Shown: positions 16,746 through 24,719 of the stretch, in pieces
Position numbering within the stretch: the first letter of the stretch is position 1
Layout: each line of letters starts with the position of its first letter
DNA from: Paramicrobacterium sp051513965
GTDB taxonomy: Bacteria > Actinomycetota > Actinomycetes > Actinomycetales > Microbacteriaceae
Direction: 5' to 3'
Assembly: GCF_051513965.1 (NCBI RefSeq)
Contig: NZ_CP195847.1
Coordinates: 2,480,001 to 2,544,000, forward strand
Length of the DNA: 64,000 nt
Notes under the pieces: generated by a model
The model's database searches: none
What the model was told of the DNA's origin: nothing
The model's input: only the letters and a program-made list of their open reading frames with translations
Translations under genes and position numbers: made by a program

Positions 16746-18386
16746 ATGGATGCTCCGGAGATCGACGGTTTCAGGTACATCAAGCTCCTCGGCCGCGGCG
16801 GGTTCTCGACGGTGTACCTGTATCAGCAGTCGCTGCCCGACCGTCTCGTCGCCATCAAGGTGCTCAGCAGCGAATCGCTGAGCGATCAGCTGCGGCGACA
16901 GTTCACGGCCGAGGCCAACCTCATGGCCCGCGTCTCCACGCACCCGTCGATCGGCACCGTCTATGCTGCAGGCGTGGATGCCGACGGGCAGCCGTATCTG
17001 GTCATGGAGTACTGTCCGGGAGGCAGTCTCGGTGCGCGATTCCGCCACGAGCCGCTCTCCTCAGAGGTCGTGCTCGACATCGGCATCCGTATGGCCGCCG
17101 CTCTTGAAACCGCGCATCGTGCCGGCATCGTGCATCGCGACGTGAAGCCCGCGAACATCCTCGTCAATGACTACGGAGCTGCCCTCCTCACCGATTTCGG
17201 CATCTCCGCGATCCTCGATGAGTTCCCCGAGGCGACGCGCATGCGCGAGAAGGCATATGCGACGAGCACGCCGGTCGAGATGACGCCCGAATCGCTGGGA
17301 ATGAGCATTCCCTGGTCCGCTCCGGAAGCTTTCGATGATAGTCCCCGCGTCGATGAGCGCAGCGATATCTTCTCGCTTGCCGCCACTCTGTTCACGCTCC
17401 TGGCCGGCCGAAGTCCATTCGAACGCCCCGAGGGCGGCAACCGCGGAGCACAGCTGATGGCTCGCATCCAGGCGGGTTCGGTCACTCCCCTCAGCCCAGA
17501 TGCAGCGCCGAAACCACTCCGAGACGCACTGATGATCGGCCTCGCACATGACTCAGCCGAACGCTTTCAGAGCGCTCTCGCTTTCGCTACGAGGCTGCAG
17601 CAGATTCAGCAGGAGCTCGGTCTCGCAGTCACCCCGATTGAGACGACGAGAGACGAGGATGCCGCGGCGAGCACGGCGACCCGTCGACGAACCGATCTTC
17701 CCGCCCCCGATCCGTCTGCCGTCCCTGCGCAGACCGCCTCACAAAACTCGAGCGCTGCTCCGACGAGCAATCCGACGGATGCCGCACAGCCGCGCTCCCG
17801 ACTGTCTCGACGCACGGCAGCACTGATCACCGCCGGAGTCGTCGCCGCGGTGGCGCTCGTCGCCGCCATCGGCATCCCTCTCGCCCTCAATGCGGCAGAG
17901 CAGCCGGTGGCCCAAGAGACGGCCGCCCCCGCATCTCCCGCCGCAGATTCCTCAGAGCCACCGGGCTCAGACAGCACTGACCCGGCGCTCCCGCCATTCA
18001 TCGATGTGCTCGGCGTGACCGTTGACGGGGACGACGTGACACTCGAGTTCCCTGGCGCGCAGCCCCCGCCGGACGATTTCGACGGCAAGGTGGTGTCAAA
18101 AGGCAGCAGTGCAGACGTCGTCGGCCCTGACAGCACTGTCACATTCAGTTACGTCGTATCCGAATGGCTCTACGATGACGACCAAACCCTCACCTTCCCC
18201 ACGGAGACGACCACAGCTACGATGCCGGAGCTTGGGTCGGGAGTCGGAACGGAGATTCTCGGTCTTCCCGTGGGGAGTGTCGTTGCCTCTGTCGGTCCTC
18301 CAGGGCTCTTTCTCTTCGTCGGGCCTTTTGAACGCGCGGAGTTCGGAACCCAGGTCGTCGTCGTTCGCATCGACGCGGTGTCCTGA
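16746..18386 (+). CDS. membrane Ser/Thr protein kinase with extracytoplasmic FKBP-like domain (tandem paralogue)
   Basis: 546 residues. Over the kinase domain it is very close to the upstream product: GRGGFSTV (16-23), Lys38, HRDVKPAN with Asp132, DFG and SAPE. The linker is longer and Ala/Ser/Pro-rich, then comes one helix (AALITAGVVAAVALVAAIGI) and an outer domain with KVVSKGSSADVV, STVTFSYVVSEWLYDDDQ, GTEILGLPVGSVVASVGPPG and TQVVVVRIDAV, the same FKBP-like layout. The aromatic substrate-pocket residues of true FKBPs are not obvious, so peptidyl-prolyl isomerase activity is doubtful and a sensing or binding role is more likely. The outer parts have diverged far more than the kinases. Confidence 0.85.
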   Translation: MDAPEIDGFRYIKLLGRGGFSTVYLYQQSLPDRLVAIKVLSSESLSDQLRRQFTAEANLMARVSTHPSIGTVYAAGVDADGQPYLVMEYCPGGSLGARFRHEPLSSEVVLDIGIRMAAALETAHRAGIVHRDVKPANILVNDYGAALLTDFGISAILDEFPEATRMREKAYATSTPVEMTPESLGMSIPWSAPEAFDDSPRVDERSDIFSLAATLFTLLAGRSPFERPEGGNRGAQLMARIQAGSVTPLSPDAAPKPLRDALMIGLAHDSAERFQSALAFATRLQQIQQELGLAVTPIETTRDEDAAASTATRRRTDLPAPDPSAVPAQTASQNSSAAPTSNPTDAAQPRSRLSRRTAALITAGVVAAVALVAAIGIPLALNAAEQPVAQETAAPASPAADSSEPPGSDSTDPALPPFIDVLGVTVDGDDVTLEFPGAQPPPDDFDGKVVSKGSSADVVGPDSTVTFSYVVSEWLYDDDQTLTFPTETTTATMPELGSGVGTEILGLPVGSVVASVGPPGLFLFVGPFERAEFGTQVVVVRIDAVS

Positions 18387-18433
18387 TCACATCGCCCCAG
18401 CCAAACGCCTGATGCCAACTGGCTCAGAAAGAA

Positions 18434-19039
18434 CTAGCCTCCGAGCTTTCCTGCGTCGGTGGTGCTCACATCTGTGCGATGGAAGTTGAAGAACGACCGG
18501 GATGCCGTCGGCCCACGCTGCCCCTGGTAGCGCGAGCTGTATTCCGCAGAGCCGTACGGACGCTCCGTCGGCGACGTGAGGCGGAAGAAGCAGAGCTGTC
18601 CGATCTTCATGCCCGGCCAGAGCTTGATCGGCAACGTAGCGACGTTGCTCAGCTCCAGAGTCACGTGCCCAGAGAAGCCGGGGTCGATGAAGCCCGCCGT
18701 CGAGTGCGTCAGCAGGCCGAGGCGCCCGAGCGAGCTCTTCCCCTCGAGCCGTGCCGCTACGTCGTCGGGCAGGCTGACCTGCTCGAACGTCGACCCGAGC
18801 ACAAACTCGCCGGGGTGCAGCACGAACGGTTCGTCGGGTTCCACCTCGATGAGACGGGTGAGCTCCGGCTGATCCTGCGACGGATCGATGTAGGGGTACT
18901 TGTGGTTGTCGAAGAGTCGGAAGAAGCGATCCAGGCGCACGTCCACGCTGGAAGGCTGCACCATGTCGACATCGTACGGTTCGAGTCCGATGCGTGATGC
19001 CGCCAACTCTGCTTTGATGTCGCGGTCTGAGAGAAGCAC
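18434..19039 (-). CDS. dcd: dCTP deaminase
   Basis: 201 residues, full length: MLLSDRDIKAELAA, QPSSVDVRLDRFFRLF, catalytic-site segment ARLEGKSSLGRLGL (with SSLGR) and HSTAGFIDPGFSGHVTLELSN, ending SRSFFNFHRTDV. It converts dCTP to dUTP for thymidylate synthesis. Mycobacterial homologues are bifunctional dCTP deaminase/dUTPases, and the motifs here do not exclude that. It converges with the second kinase gene, and its promoter region faces tRNA-Gly. Confidence 0.93.
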   Translation of the reverse strand: MLLSDRDIKAELAASRIGLEPYDVDMVQPSSVDVRLDRFFRLFDNHKYPYIDPSQDQPELTRLIEVEPDEPFVLHPGEFVLGSTFEQVSLPDDVAARLEGKSSLGRLGLLTHSTAGFIDPGFSGHVTLELSNVATLPIKLWPGMKIGQLCFFRLTSPTERPYGSAEYSSRYQGQRGPTASRSFFNFHRTDVSTTDAGKLGG

Positions 19040-19067
19040 GTTGTCAGTGTAGCCGCCCGAGAGTTGC

Positions 19068-19073
19068 TAGTAT
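19068..19073 (+). promoter_or_regulatory. -10 element (TAGTAT) upstream of tRNA-Gly
   Basis: TAGTAT lies 21 bases before the mature tRNA 5' end, which fits a short trimmed leader. A TTGTCA at 19041 is a possible -35, but the 21-base gap is too long for a good promoter. Confidence 0.35.
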
Positions 19074-19094
19074 TGCAGCGTGCCTCGGCACAGT

Positions 19095-19168
19095 GGGGAT
19101 GTAGTTCAATGGTAGAACTTCAGCTTCCCAAGCTGACAGCGCGGGTTCGATTCCCGTCATCCCCTCCA
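19095..19168 (+). tRNA. tRNA-Gly, anticodon CCC
   Basis: A full cloverleaf can be drawn: acceptor GGGGATG with CATCCCC, D arm GTTC/GAAC, anticodon stem TCAGC/GCTGA around loop TTCCCAA (anticodon CCC), a 4-base variable loop, T arm GCGGG/CCCGT around TTCGATT, discriminator T and an encoded CCA. Length is 74 bases including CCA. It reads GGG codons. It stands alone between dcd and the VOC gene. Confidence 0.95.
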
Positions 19169-19247
19169 TGTGGTGCCTTGCTGCGTGCTTCTCTCAATGT
19201 CGCAAGACACCACACGTTCTGTCAGGCCGACAGATCTGGCGGAGGGA

Positions 19248-19715
19248 CTAACGGTCTCGCCTCGCCTGGACGTCGACGACCCACGTCACTCCGAAGCGGT
19301 CCATCAGCATTCCGAACCCGGGGCTCCACTCTGACGCCGCGAGTGGATCGATGATCTCGGCGGCGTCGGCGAGGCCGTCCCATAGCCGTGAAATCTCATC
19401 GAGCGTCGAACCCCGAAGAGACTGGAAGAAGCTCCGGTCTGTGACGGTGACTCCGTTTTCTCGACGGGTTGCACCTGCCAGTGCGCTAGCGCCTGCGGCA
19501 TCCTGACCCGGTACGTCGTAGGCCATCAGCCGAAACTCATTTTCGGACTCGAGGAGCCCGAAAACCAGCTTGTCAGCGTCAGGAGCGCCGTGAGGCATCC
19601 CGAAGTCTTCATAGGTGGCCACAGTGAGGTTGCCGCCGAAGATGCTCTGGTAAAACTCCAGCGCGGGGCGGGCAGTGCCGTGGAAGTTGATGTGGGTGGT
19701 GGTCATGATGCTCAT
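19248..19715 (-). CDS. VOC-superfamily protein (PhnB-like)
   Basis: 155 residues: TTTHINFHGTARPALEFYQSIFGGNL at the N-terminus, then DFGMPHGAPDADKLVFGLLES and a C-terminal LWDGLADAAEIIDPLAASEWSPGFGMLMDRFGVTWVVDV. This matches the PhnB/3-demethylubiquinone-type vicinal-oxygen-chelate family, whose reactions are mostly unassigned. The ATG at 19715 has GAAGGA 7 bases upstream. It is divergent from a WYL-type regulator, a common pairing in actinobacteria that suggests it is that regulator's target. Confidence 0.82.
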   Translation of the reverse strand: MSIMTTTHINFHGTARPALEFYQSIFGGNLTVATYEDFGMPHGAPDADKLVFGLLESENEFRLMAYDVPGQDAAGASALAGATRRENGVTVTDRSFFQSLRGSTLDEISRLWDGLADAAEIIDPLAASEWSPGFGMLMDRFGVTWVVDVQARRDR

Positions 19716-19818
19716 GTTTCATCCTTCGAGTCAGCAGTGATGCGGCGATTCGCCGTAGACACGAGGATGCTCTGGGTACAGGACACGACGCGTCCTCTAC
19801 CTTCGAGATACTTGAAAC

Positions 19819-20808
19819 ATGTCCGAAGCATCCTCGCGTTTACTTACGCTGCTGTCTCTTTTGCAGTCTGGGCGCGAGCGATCCGGAAAGATGCTGGCCG
19901 AACGTCTCGGGGTGACGGAACGAACGGTGCGTCGCGACATCAATCGCCTGCGTGAGCTCGGATATGCGATCGTTGCCGTGAAAGGACCGGACGGCGGCTA
20001 TCGTCTGACTGCCGGATCGGAGCTGCCGCCATTGCTCTTCGACGACGAACAGGCTCTCGCGATCGCGGGGGCGCTGCAAAGTGCGTCCTCCACCGGAATC
20101 GACCTCGAGGATGCGGCCTCGCGTGCGCTCCTCACCGTGCGACAGGTACTGCCGTCCCACCTGCGTCACAGAATGGATCGCGTTCAGTTCGCCGACACCC
20201 ACGCGGGCCACGTCACAGATGTCACGGTTCTCGAGACCGTCAGCGCCGCAGTTCGCGACCGATGCACACTTCGCTTCGACTATGGCGCAGAGAGCGCAGG
20301 ACCGCCGAGGCACGTCGAACCACACGCGATCGTGAAACGAAAAGGTCCCTGGTACCTGATTGCGTGGAACACACATAGCGCCGCATGGGCCATCTACCGG
20401 CTGGACAAAATGAGCCCGAAAGCGCCAGGCGGCACACCTTTTGCACCGCGACAGCTCCCGACTGTTAATGCACGTTCATTCTTGGCCGCTCGCATGAAGG
20501 GGTCAGATGGTGCGGACGCATGGCCGTGCTTCGGCGAGTTCCTCCTCCCGCTCCCCATGGCGGAAATCGAACCCTGGATCGATGACGGGGAAATGGAATA
20601 CGTGTCCGACGACTGCACACGCGTGCGCGTGGGATCGTGGTCGTGGGCGGGTCTGCTCGCCTGGGCCCTTCGCTTTGATGTCCCTTTCACCGTCGTCGGC
20701 CCCGCCCCGTTCATCGACGCCGTCCCACGCTTTGCCGCACGTATCGTGGCAGCTGCCCCTCAGCCTCCTCCGGAAATCGATCACAATGCCTCAGCCTCAC
20801 AGCCCTGA
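19819..20808 (+). CDS. YafY-type transcriptional regulator (HTH plus WYL domain)
   Basis: 329 residues. A winged HTH occupies about 5-60 (LLTLLSLLQSGRERSGKMLAERLGVTERTVRRDINRL, GYAIVAVKGPDGGYRL), followed by a WYL-like domain: RFDYGAES, VEPHAIVKRKGPWYLIAWN, RLDKM. WYL domains bind ligands, often nucleic-acid-derived. It probably represses or activates the divergent VOC gene from the ~100-base shared upstream region. GATACT lies 6 bases before the ATG, consistent with a leaderless message. It overlaps the YdeI-like remnant by 23 bases. Confidence 0.85.
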   Translation: MSEASSRLLTLLSLLQSGRERSGKMLAERLGVTERTVRRDINRLRELGYAIVAVKGPDGGYRLTAGSELPPLLFDDEQALAIAGALQSASSTGIDLEDAASRALLTVRQVLPSHLRHRMDRVQFADTHAGHVTDVTVLETVSAAVRDRCTLRFDYGAESAGPPRHVEPHAIVKRKGPWYLIAWNTHSAAWAIYRLDKMSPKAPGGTPFAPRQLPTVNARSFLAARMKGSDGADAWPCFGEFLLPLPMAEIEPWIDDGEMEYVSDDCTRVRVGSWSWAGLLAWALRFDVPFTVVGPAPFIDAVPRFAARIVAAAPQPPPEIDHNASASQP

Positions 20809-21140
20809 GTTTCTTACCGTTGCAGACGCGCACGCCTGGCGACAGTGGCTCGACCAAAACGAAGAGAGCAACGACGGTGTGTGGCTGACGATTGCGAAGA
20901 ACGGAACGACCGTTCCGACTTCTTTGACATACGCAGAAGCTCTCGATGAAGCACTCTGCAGCGGATGCCGCAAAGAAGTTTTCGTCGTTGAACAGCACGT
21001 CGAGGTACCCAATCCTGATGCAGATCGTCACTTCCCCCAATGCGGCGGTGCGGGCAGCCCGGATCGCGCGTCACATCGAGCGTCTCGCGGCAGATGCACG
21101 CAGCCAGAACAGGTCCTCAGACAACGAGAACCCGTTCTGA
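20786..21140 (+). pseudogene. degraded YdeI/OmdA-family gene (internal deletion plus frameshift)
   Basis: The 5' part from ATG 20786 encodes a typical YdeI N-terminus: EFLTVADAHAWRQWLDQN, GVWLTIAKNG, LTYAEALDEALC, about 60 residues. It should continue into the family's GWIDG segment and catalytic-like middle, but that part is absent. Instead, the adjacent +1 frame gives the family's C-terminal end: DAAKKFSSLNSTSRYPILMQ and RAARIARHIERLAADAR, ending at 21140. Some 70-80 codons are missing at the junction near 20955-20965 and the two ends are out of frame. The gene cannot make a functional protein. Intact relatives are small ~190-residue proteins of poorly known function. Confidence 0.75.
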
Positions 21141-21193
21141 CAGCAACACAAAGCGCGTGATTCGAGCGCTTTAGGAGAGATCTCCTCAGCGGG

Positions 21194-21604
21194 TCAATCG
21201 ATGACCGCGTCGGCCTCCACCTCGACGAGCACGTCCGGCTCGAAGAGGTAGCTCACTCCGATGGCCGACAGTGGCGGCAACGGCTGTGGAATGCCGAGCT
21301 CGTCGACGACGCTCTCCAAGCCGGCGATGAACTCGGGATAGAGCTCAGGCTTCCACCGAACAACGTAGAAGCGGAGTCTCACGACGTCTCTGAAGCTCGC
21401 GCCGACCCCCTCCAATCCCCGCGCGGTGTTCCGGAGAGCATGGGCGAGCTGGCCAGCCAGATCATTCGGCGCGAGCTTGTTGGCGTGCTCGTCCCGAGCG
21501 ATCTGACCAGCGACGCTCACCATGCGACTGCCTGTCGCGACAGAGACGTGGTGGTAAGGAACGGGCTGAAACATCCCCGCCGGGGTGACGAGTTCAACGG
21601 TCAT
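21194..21604 (-). CDS. RidA-family protein (YjgF/YER057c/UK114)
   Basis: 136 residues: an N-terminal VSVATGSRMVSVAGQIARDEHANK, the middle QLAHALRNTARGLEGVGASFRDVVRLRFYVV and the C-terminal PPLSAIGVSYLFEPDVLVEVEADAVID. These follow the RidA pattern of a trimeric chorismate-mutase-like fold. The usual catalytic Arg of enamine deaminases (in the form RxxV near residue 105) is replaced by SAIGV, so deaminase activity is uncertain. It is divergent from an HxlR regulator, with an inverted repeat between them that probably controls both. Confidence 0.82.
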   Translation of the reverse strand: MTVELVTPAGMFQPVPYHHVSVATGSRMVSVAGQIARDEHANKLAPNDLAGQLAHALRNTARGLEGVGASFRDVVRLRFYVVRWKPELYPEFIAGLESVVDELGIPQPLPPLSAIGVSYLFEPDVLVEVEADAVID

Positions 21605-21634
21605 GAGTATTCACCTTCGCAGTATGACAATGAG

Positions 21635-21655
21635 TAGGTAGCTCATGTATACCTA
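21635..21655. promoter_or_regulatory. inverted repeat TAGGTA-N9-TACCTA, likely HxlR operator
   Basis: TAGGTA at 21635-21640 and its exact complement TACCTA at 21650-21655 sit in the 85-base gap between divergent ridA-like and hxlR-like genes. HxlR regulators bind imperfect palindromes of this size between themselves and a divergent target gene. A related half-site, CTAGGT, occurs just before the regulator's ATG. Confidence 0.45.
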
Positions 21656-21689
21656 GTGCAAAAAGGGAACTTCAACGAGACTAGGTGTC

Positions 21690-22058
21690 ATGACCGATAC
21701 CGTCCACAGCCAGATCGCAGACGAGCACCGGGAGCTTCTCGACCAGATTCTCGACAAATGGTCTCTGCTGGTGCTCGATAAGCTCTGCGAGAGTCCGAGA
21801 CGTTTCAACGAGCTGCGCCGCGAGATCCCTGCGGTCTCGCAGAAATCTCTCACCGCGTCTCTGCGCCGGCTGGAACGCAACGGCATGATCCGTCGAGACG
21901 TGGTGAACACACGTCCCCTCGCGATCAGATACGAGATCTCACCGCTCGGCCACACACTTCAGGATTTGATCGACGCGCTGTTCGATTGGACCTCTGCTCA
22001 TATGGATGAGGTTGCCGCGTCGAGAGATCACTTCGATGCTGAGAACGACCCGCGCTGA
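21690..22058 (+). CDS. HxlR-family transcriptional regulator
   Basis: 122 residues of winged HTH: LLDQILDKWSLLVLDKLCESPRRFNELRREIPAVSQKSLTASLRRLERNGMIRR, then YEISPLGHTLQDLIDALFDW. This matches the HxlR family (WxxxIL, RFxEL, ISxKxLxxxLRxLExxGLI). No conserved redox cysteine pair is present; the single Cys32-like residue lies in DKLCES. It probably controls the divergent RidA-like gene. GAGACT sits 7 bases before the ATG, consistent with leaderless initiation. Confidence 0.88.
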   Translation: MTDTVHSQIADEHRELLDQILDKWSLLVLDKLCESPRRFNELRREIPAVSQKSLTASLRRLERNGMIRRDVVNTRPLAIRYEISPLGHTLQDLIDALFDWTSAHMDEVAASRDHFDAENDPR

Positions 22059-22102
22059 GCTGACATGCCTACGCAGCGACGGCAATCGGTCGCCGTCGAT
22101 AT

Positions 22103-22606
22103 TCAGCGCTCGACGGGGATGAGCTCGACGTTCCGAAGTGATCCCGCGTCCGCGACAGCGGTCATGAATGTGCAGACAGGCTGACGCCGCCGGTCAGTGG
22201 GCGATCCAGGGTTGAGTAGCCGCATTCCCTTCGGCGTCACCGAGTCCCAGGGGATGTGACTGTGGCCGAAAACGACAACGTCGCAATCGTCGAACTGTGC
22301 ATCCATACGCTTCTCGCGTCCCTGCTTCGCCCCTGTCTCGTGAATCATGGCAAAACGGATGCCGTCAATCTCTGCCCTGGCAATCTCCGGTATCCGCGCC
22401 CGCAGTTCCGGTCCATCGTTGTTTCCATACACAGCGATGAGTCTCTTCGATCGTGCTTCGAAGGCGTCGAGCGTCGCCTCGTCCACCCAGTCACCCGCGT
22501 GAAAGACAACATCCGCCGCTTCCACCGCCTCCCATACAGGCGCCGGTATCTGCTTGGCGCGCTTGGGAAGATGAGTGTCAGAGACGAGAACCAGTGATGC
22601 GGCCAT
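22103..22606 (-). CDS. metallophosphoesterase, YfcE/MJ0936-like
   Basis: 167 residues with all metal-site motifs in order: SDTHLP (about 9-14), HAGDW (36-40), GNND (61-64), HETG (89-92), GHSHIPW (114-120) and a final NPGS. Small proteins of this type are phosphodiesterases of uncertain substrate. GAGAAT lies 6 bases before the ATG on the coding strand, again a leaderless pattern. It is 21 bases downstream of the VOC gene on the same strand. Confidence 0.88.
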   Translation of the reverse strand: MAASLVLVSDTHLPKRAKQIPAPVWEAVEAADVVFHAGDWVDEATLDAFEARSKRLIAVYGNNDGPELRARIPEIARAEIDGIRFAMIHETGAKQGREKRMDAQFDDCDVVVFGHSHIPWDSVTPKGMRLLNPGSPTDRRRQPVCTFMTAVADAGSLRNVELIPVER

Positions 22607-22627
22607 ACGTCCATTCTCGAAGATCGG

Positions 22628-23023
22628 TCAGAGGCCGAGGGCGTCGAGCTGCGGCTGCCCCGTCAGAATGCAGAACTCGTTGCCCTCGGGGTCTGCGAGC
22701 ACGACCCACCCCGTGCCGTCGGGACGCACGAAATCCGCGATGCGCGTCGCCCCCAGGCTGACAACCCGCTCGACCTCCTCCTCCCGACTCACGTCGGTCG
22801 GCCGCAGGTCGAAGTGGATGCGGTTCTTCACGCTCTTCTCCTCGGGCACAGTGATGAAGAGCACACGCGACGATCCGTCCGGCGAGATGATCATGCATTC
22901 ATCGTGATCGGCAGCGTTCGGGTCGTTCGGATCCTCCGCATAGCCGAGGACCTCACCCCACCACAGCGACTGCGCATAGGCATCGTGAGAGTCGATGGAC
23001 GTATGTGAGATTCGCAGTGCCAT
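22628..23023 (-). CDS. VOC-superfamily protein (glyoxalase/bleomycin-resistance-like)
   Basis: 131 residues: MALRISHTSIDSHDAYAQSLWWGEVLGY, then RIHFDLRPTDVSREEEVERVVSLGATRIADF and WVVLADPEGNEFCILTG. The HFDLRP and DPEGNEFC strands carry the putative metal ligands His and Glu. The start at 23023 fits the family N-terminus, and GATTCT lies 6 bases before it, so the message is probably leaderless. Function unassigned. Confidence 0.83.
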   Translation of the reverse strand: MALRISHTSIDSHDAYAQSLWWGEVLGYAEDPNDPNAADHDECMIISPDGSSRVLFITVPEEKSVKNRIHFDLRPTDVSREEEVERVVSLGATRIADFVRPDGTGWVVLADPEGNEFCILTGQPQLDALGL

Positions 23024-23066
23024 ACTCCGAGAATCTGTCACATCACAGGACCGATGTCGAGGCCTG

Positions 23067-23807
23067 TCAGCCCCAGTACTCCTCGCACGCCACAGACATG
23101 GCATCGCCCATGGCCTCTCCGTTCGAGTCAATGAGCGTCTTCGCGCTGGACTTCACCGCCCACCACAGCCGCGGCGACTCATGCCACTGCGCCCGCGTCG
23201 GGTCATACCCGGTGATGTCGCTTGCGAGAGACTGCGCCGACTCGGTGAGCTTCTGCTCGGTGTCGTCGGCGTTGCAGAGCTTCTCGTCGGTCGTCTTCGG
23301 TGTCTCGGGCTTCTTCTCGAGCGTCAGCTCAAGCGCAGCGCCGAGGTCGCCGCTCGTCTCACTGACGGAGACGGTGCCGCGCAGGGGAACGAACGCGTCG
23401 CCAGACTGCGACTCGGGCTCGACCGGCAAGACCACGGAGTCCGCGACGATCGTGAAGTACGGGGTGTCACCGAGTTCGTCATCGGGCAGAGTCAGCGCCG
23501 TCGTCCCCTTGGCCGCACCGTACCCCGTGCCGGGGTTGACGATACCCGTCTGCGCGGACTCGTGTCCGCGGTACACGAGCACGTTCAGATCGATCGTCTC
23601 GCCGACGTTCGCCGCAAGAAATGCCTGCAGGCCGTGGTTGCCCATGAGCATCGAGCCATCGCTCGTGGTCACGACATCGAAGTAGCTCGGTGCCGCGGCA
23701 TCCTTCTGCTCTCTAGTGCCACCTTGAGGCGTTTCGTCTCCTGCGGTGCATCCCGAAAGAGCCAGCATCGCCACGGCCGCAACCGCCACCGCACCCCGAA
23801 ATCGCAC
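23067..23807 (-). CDS. lipoprotein of unknown function
   Basis: 246 residues. A signal peptide MRFRGAVAVAAVAMLALSGC with lipobox LSGC (Cys20) anchors it outside the membrane. The body (about 45-160) is beta-rich (ETIDLNVLVYRGHE, YFTIVADSVVLPVE, FVPLRGTVSVSETSG) and two cysteines in the C-terminal part (LCNAD and ACEEYWG) may form a disulfide. The layout resembles a DUF4352-like immunoglobulin fold, but I do not recognise it with certainty. The gene lies 78 bases behind the crcB pair. Confidence 0.68.
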   Translation of the reverse strand: MRFRGAVAVAAVAMLALSGCTAGDETPQGGTREQKDAAAPSYFDVVTTSDGSMLMGNHGLQAFLAANVGETIDLNVLVYRGHESAQTGIVNPGTGYGAAKGTTALTLPDDELGDTPYFTIVADSVVLPVEPESQSGDAFVPLRGTVSVSETSGDLGAALELTLEKKPETPKTTDEKLCNADDTEQKLTESAQSLASDITGYDPTRAQWHESPRLWWAVKSSAKTLIDSNGEAMGDAMSVACEEYWG

Positions 23808-23885
23808 AGTCGTCTTCCCCTCAGTCGGCCATGTTCTCTGTCGCGCCCCACGAGCGATCCTTCGCTCGCGGACGCTTCTCTATCG

Positions 23886-24263
23886 TCACACGAGACTGCC
23901 GAACCAGACACCGAGTGCCGCTGCGGCAACAGCGAGCACGAGCATCCCGACACCGTTTGCGATGCCCGCGAGCCAGCGCCGATTTTCAATCAGCCGCACC
24001 GTCTCGACGCTCGCAGTGCTGAACGTCGTGTACCCGCCGAGCAGCCCGCCGCCGATCACGACAGCGAGGTCGGGGGTGAGGATGCTGTCGGACGCCAGCG
24101 CTGTCACAAAGCCGAGCACAAGGGCACCAGTCACGTTGATCACCGTCGTGCCGACGGGGTACGTGAGATGGGCACGTCGCATGATGGCGCTGTCGAGCAG
24201 GTAGCGGCAGGCCGCGCCGACTCCGCCGGCGAGACACGTGAGGATGAACACGAGCGCTGTCAT
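23886..24263 (-). CDS. crcB: CrcB/Fluc fluoride channel subunit (second copy)
   Basis: 125 residues, four transmembrane helices: LTCLAGGVGAACRYLLD, YPVGTTVINVTGALVLGF with the pore Asn, GGGLLGGYTTFSTASVET (the conserved GxxGxxTTFST break) and a last helix. Fluc channels export fluoride as dual-topology dimers. Its start overlaps the stop of the first crcB gene by 4 bases, typical of pairs that make heterodimers. Confidence 0.92.
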   Translation of the reverse strand: MTALVFILTCLAGGVGAACRYLLDSAIMRRAHLTYPVGTTVINVTGALVLGFVTALASDSILTPDLAVVIGGGLLGGYTTFSTASVETVRLIENRRWLAGIANGVGMLVLAVAAAALGVWFGSLV

Positions 24264-24691
24264 GCGGCATCCACACCTCTCATCGTGCGGCGACGTGCGC
24301 CGAGCGCGATGCCGGCCACCGTGGCGAGCCCGCCGACGGTCACCATGCCGAGACCGTAGAGTATGCCGAGACCAACCTGCGCCTCAAGCACCTGGAGCGT
24401 CTCGACGGCGAGCGCGCTGTAGGTCGTGAATCCACCCGCGAAGCCCGTGCCGAGCAGCAGGCGGAGGCGTCGCCGCCTGTCGTCGCTCACGCGCGAGTGC
24501 AGAAGCGCCTCGAGCAGCAGCCCGAGGCCGAACGCCCCGACGATGTTCGCGAACACCACACCGACCGCGACCGGGCCGACATCCGGCAGCAGCATCGTCA
24601 GCGCCTGGCGGGCCGCGGTGCCGAGCGTACCGCCGATCAGTACCAGCCCAATGGACGACAGTGTGAACGTGGACGGTCTGGGCATGCTCAT
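24260..24691 (-). CDS. crcB: CrcB/Fluc fluoride channel subunit (first copy)
   Basis: 143 residues, slightly longer than its partner because of a 15-residue N-terminal extension and an Arg-rich loop (SRVSDDRRRRLRLLLG). It keeps GGTLGTAARQALT, GVVFANIVGAFGLGLL with the pore Asn, and TGFAGGFTTYSALAVET, where TYS replaces the usual TFS. It is the first gene after the fluoride riboswitch and is coupled to the second crcB, so the pair should be induced by fluoride. Confidence 0.92.
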   Translation of the reverse strand: MSMPRPSTFTLSSIGLVLIGGTLGTAARQALTMLLPDVGPVAVGVVFANIVGAFGLGLLLEALLHSRVSDDRRRRLRLLLGTGFAGGFTTYSALAVETLQVLEAQVGLGILYGLGMVTVGGLATVAGIALGARRRTMRGVDAA

Positions 24692-24719
24692 CTCCTATCC
24701 GGGTACGACGTGACTCCGA

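Noticed and set aside
23851..23868. Hairpin CGAGCGA/TCGCTCG before the lipoprotein gene as a terminator
   Set aside because: Short stem, no T-run, and position allows leader or chance; too weak to call.
22995..24359. 454-codon plus-strand open frame across the lipoprotein and crcB genes
   Set aside because: Arg/Ala-rich antisense shadow; crcB genes on the other strand are certain.
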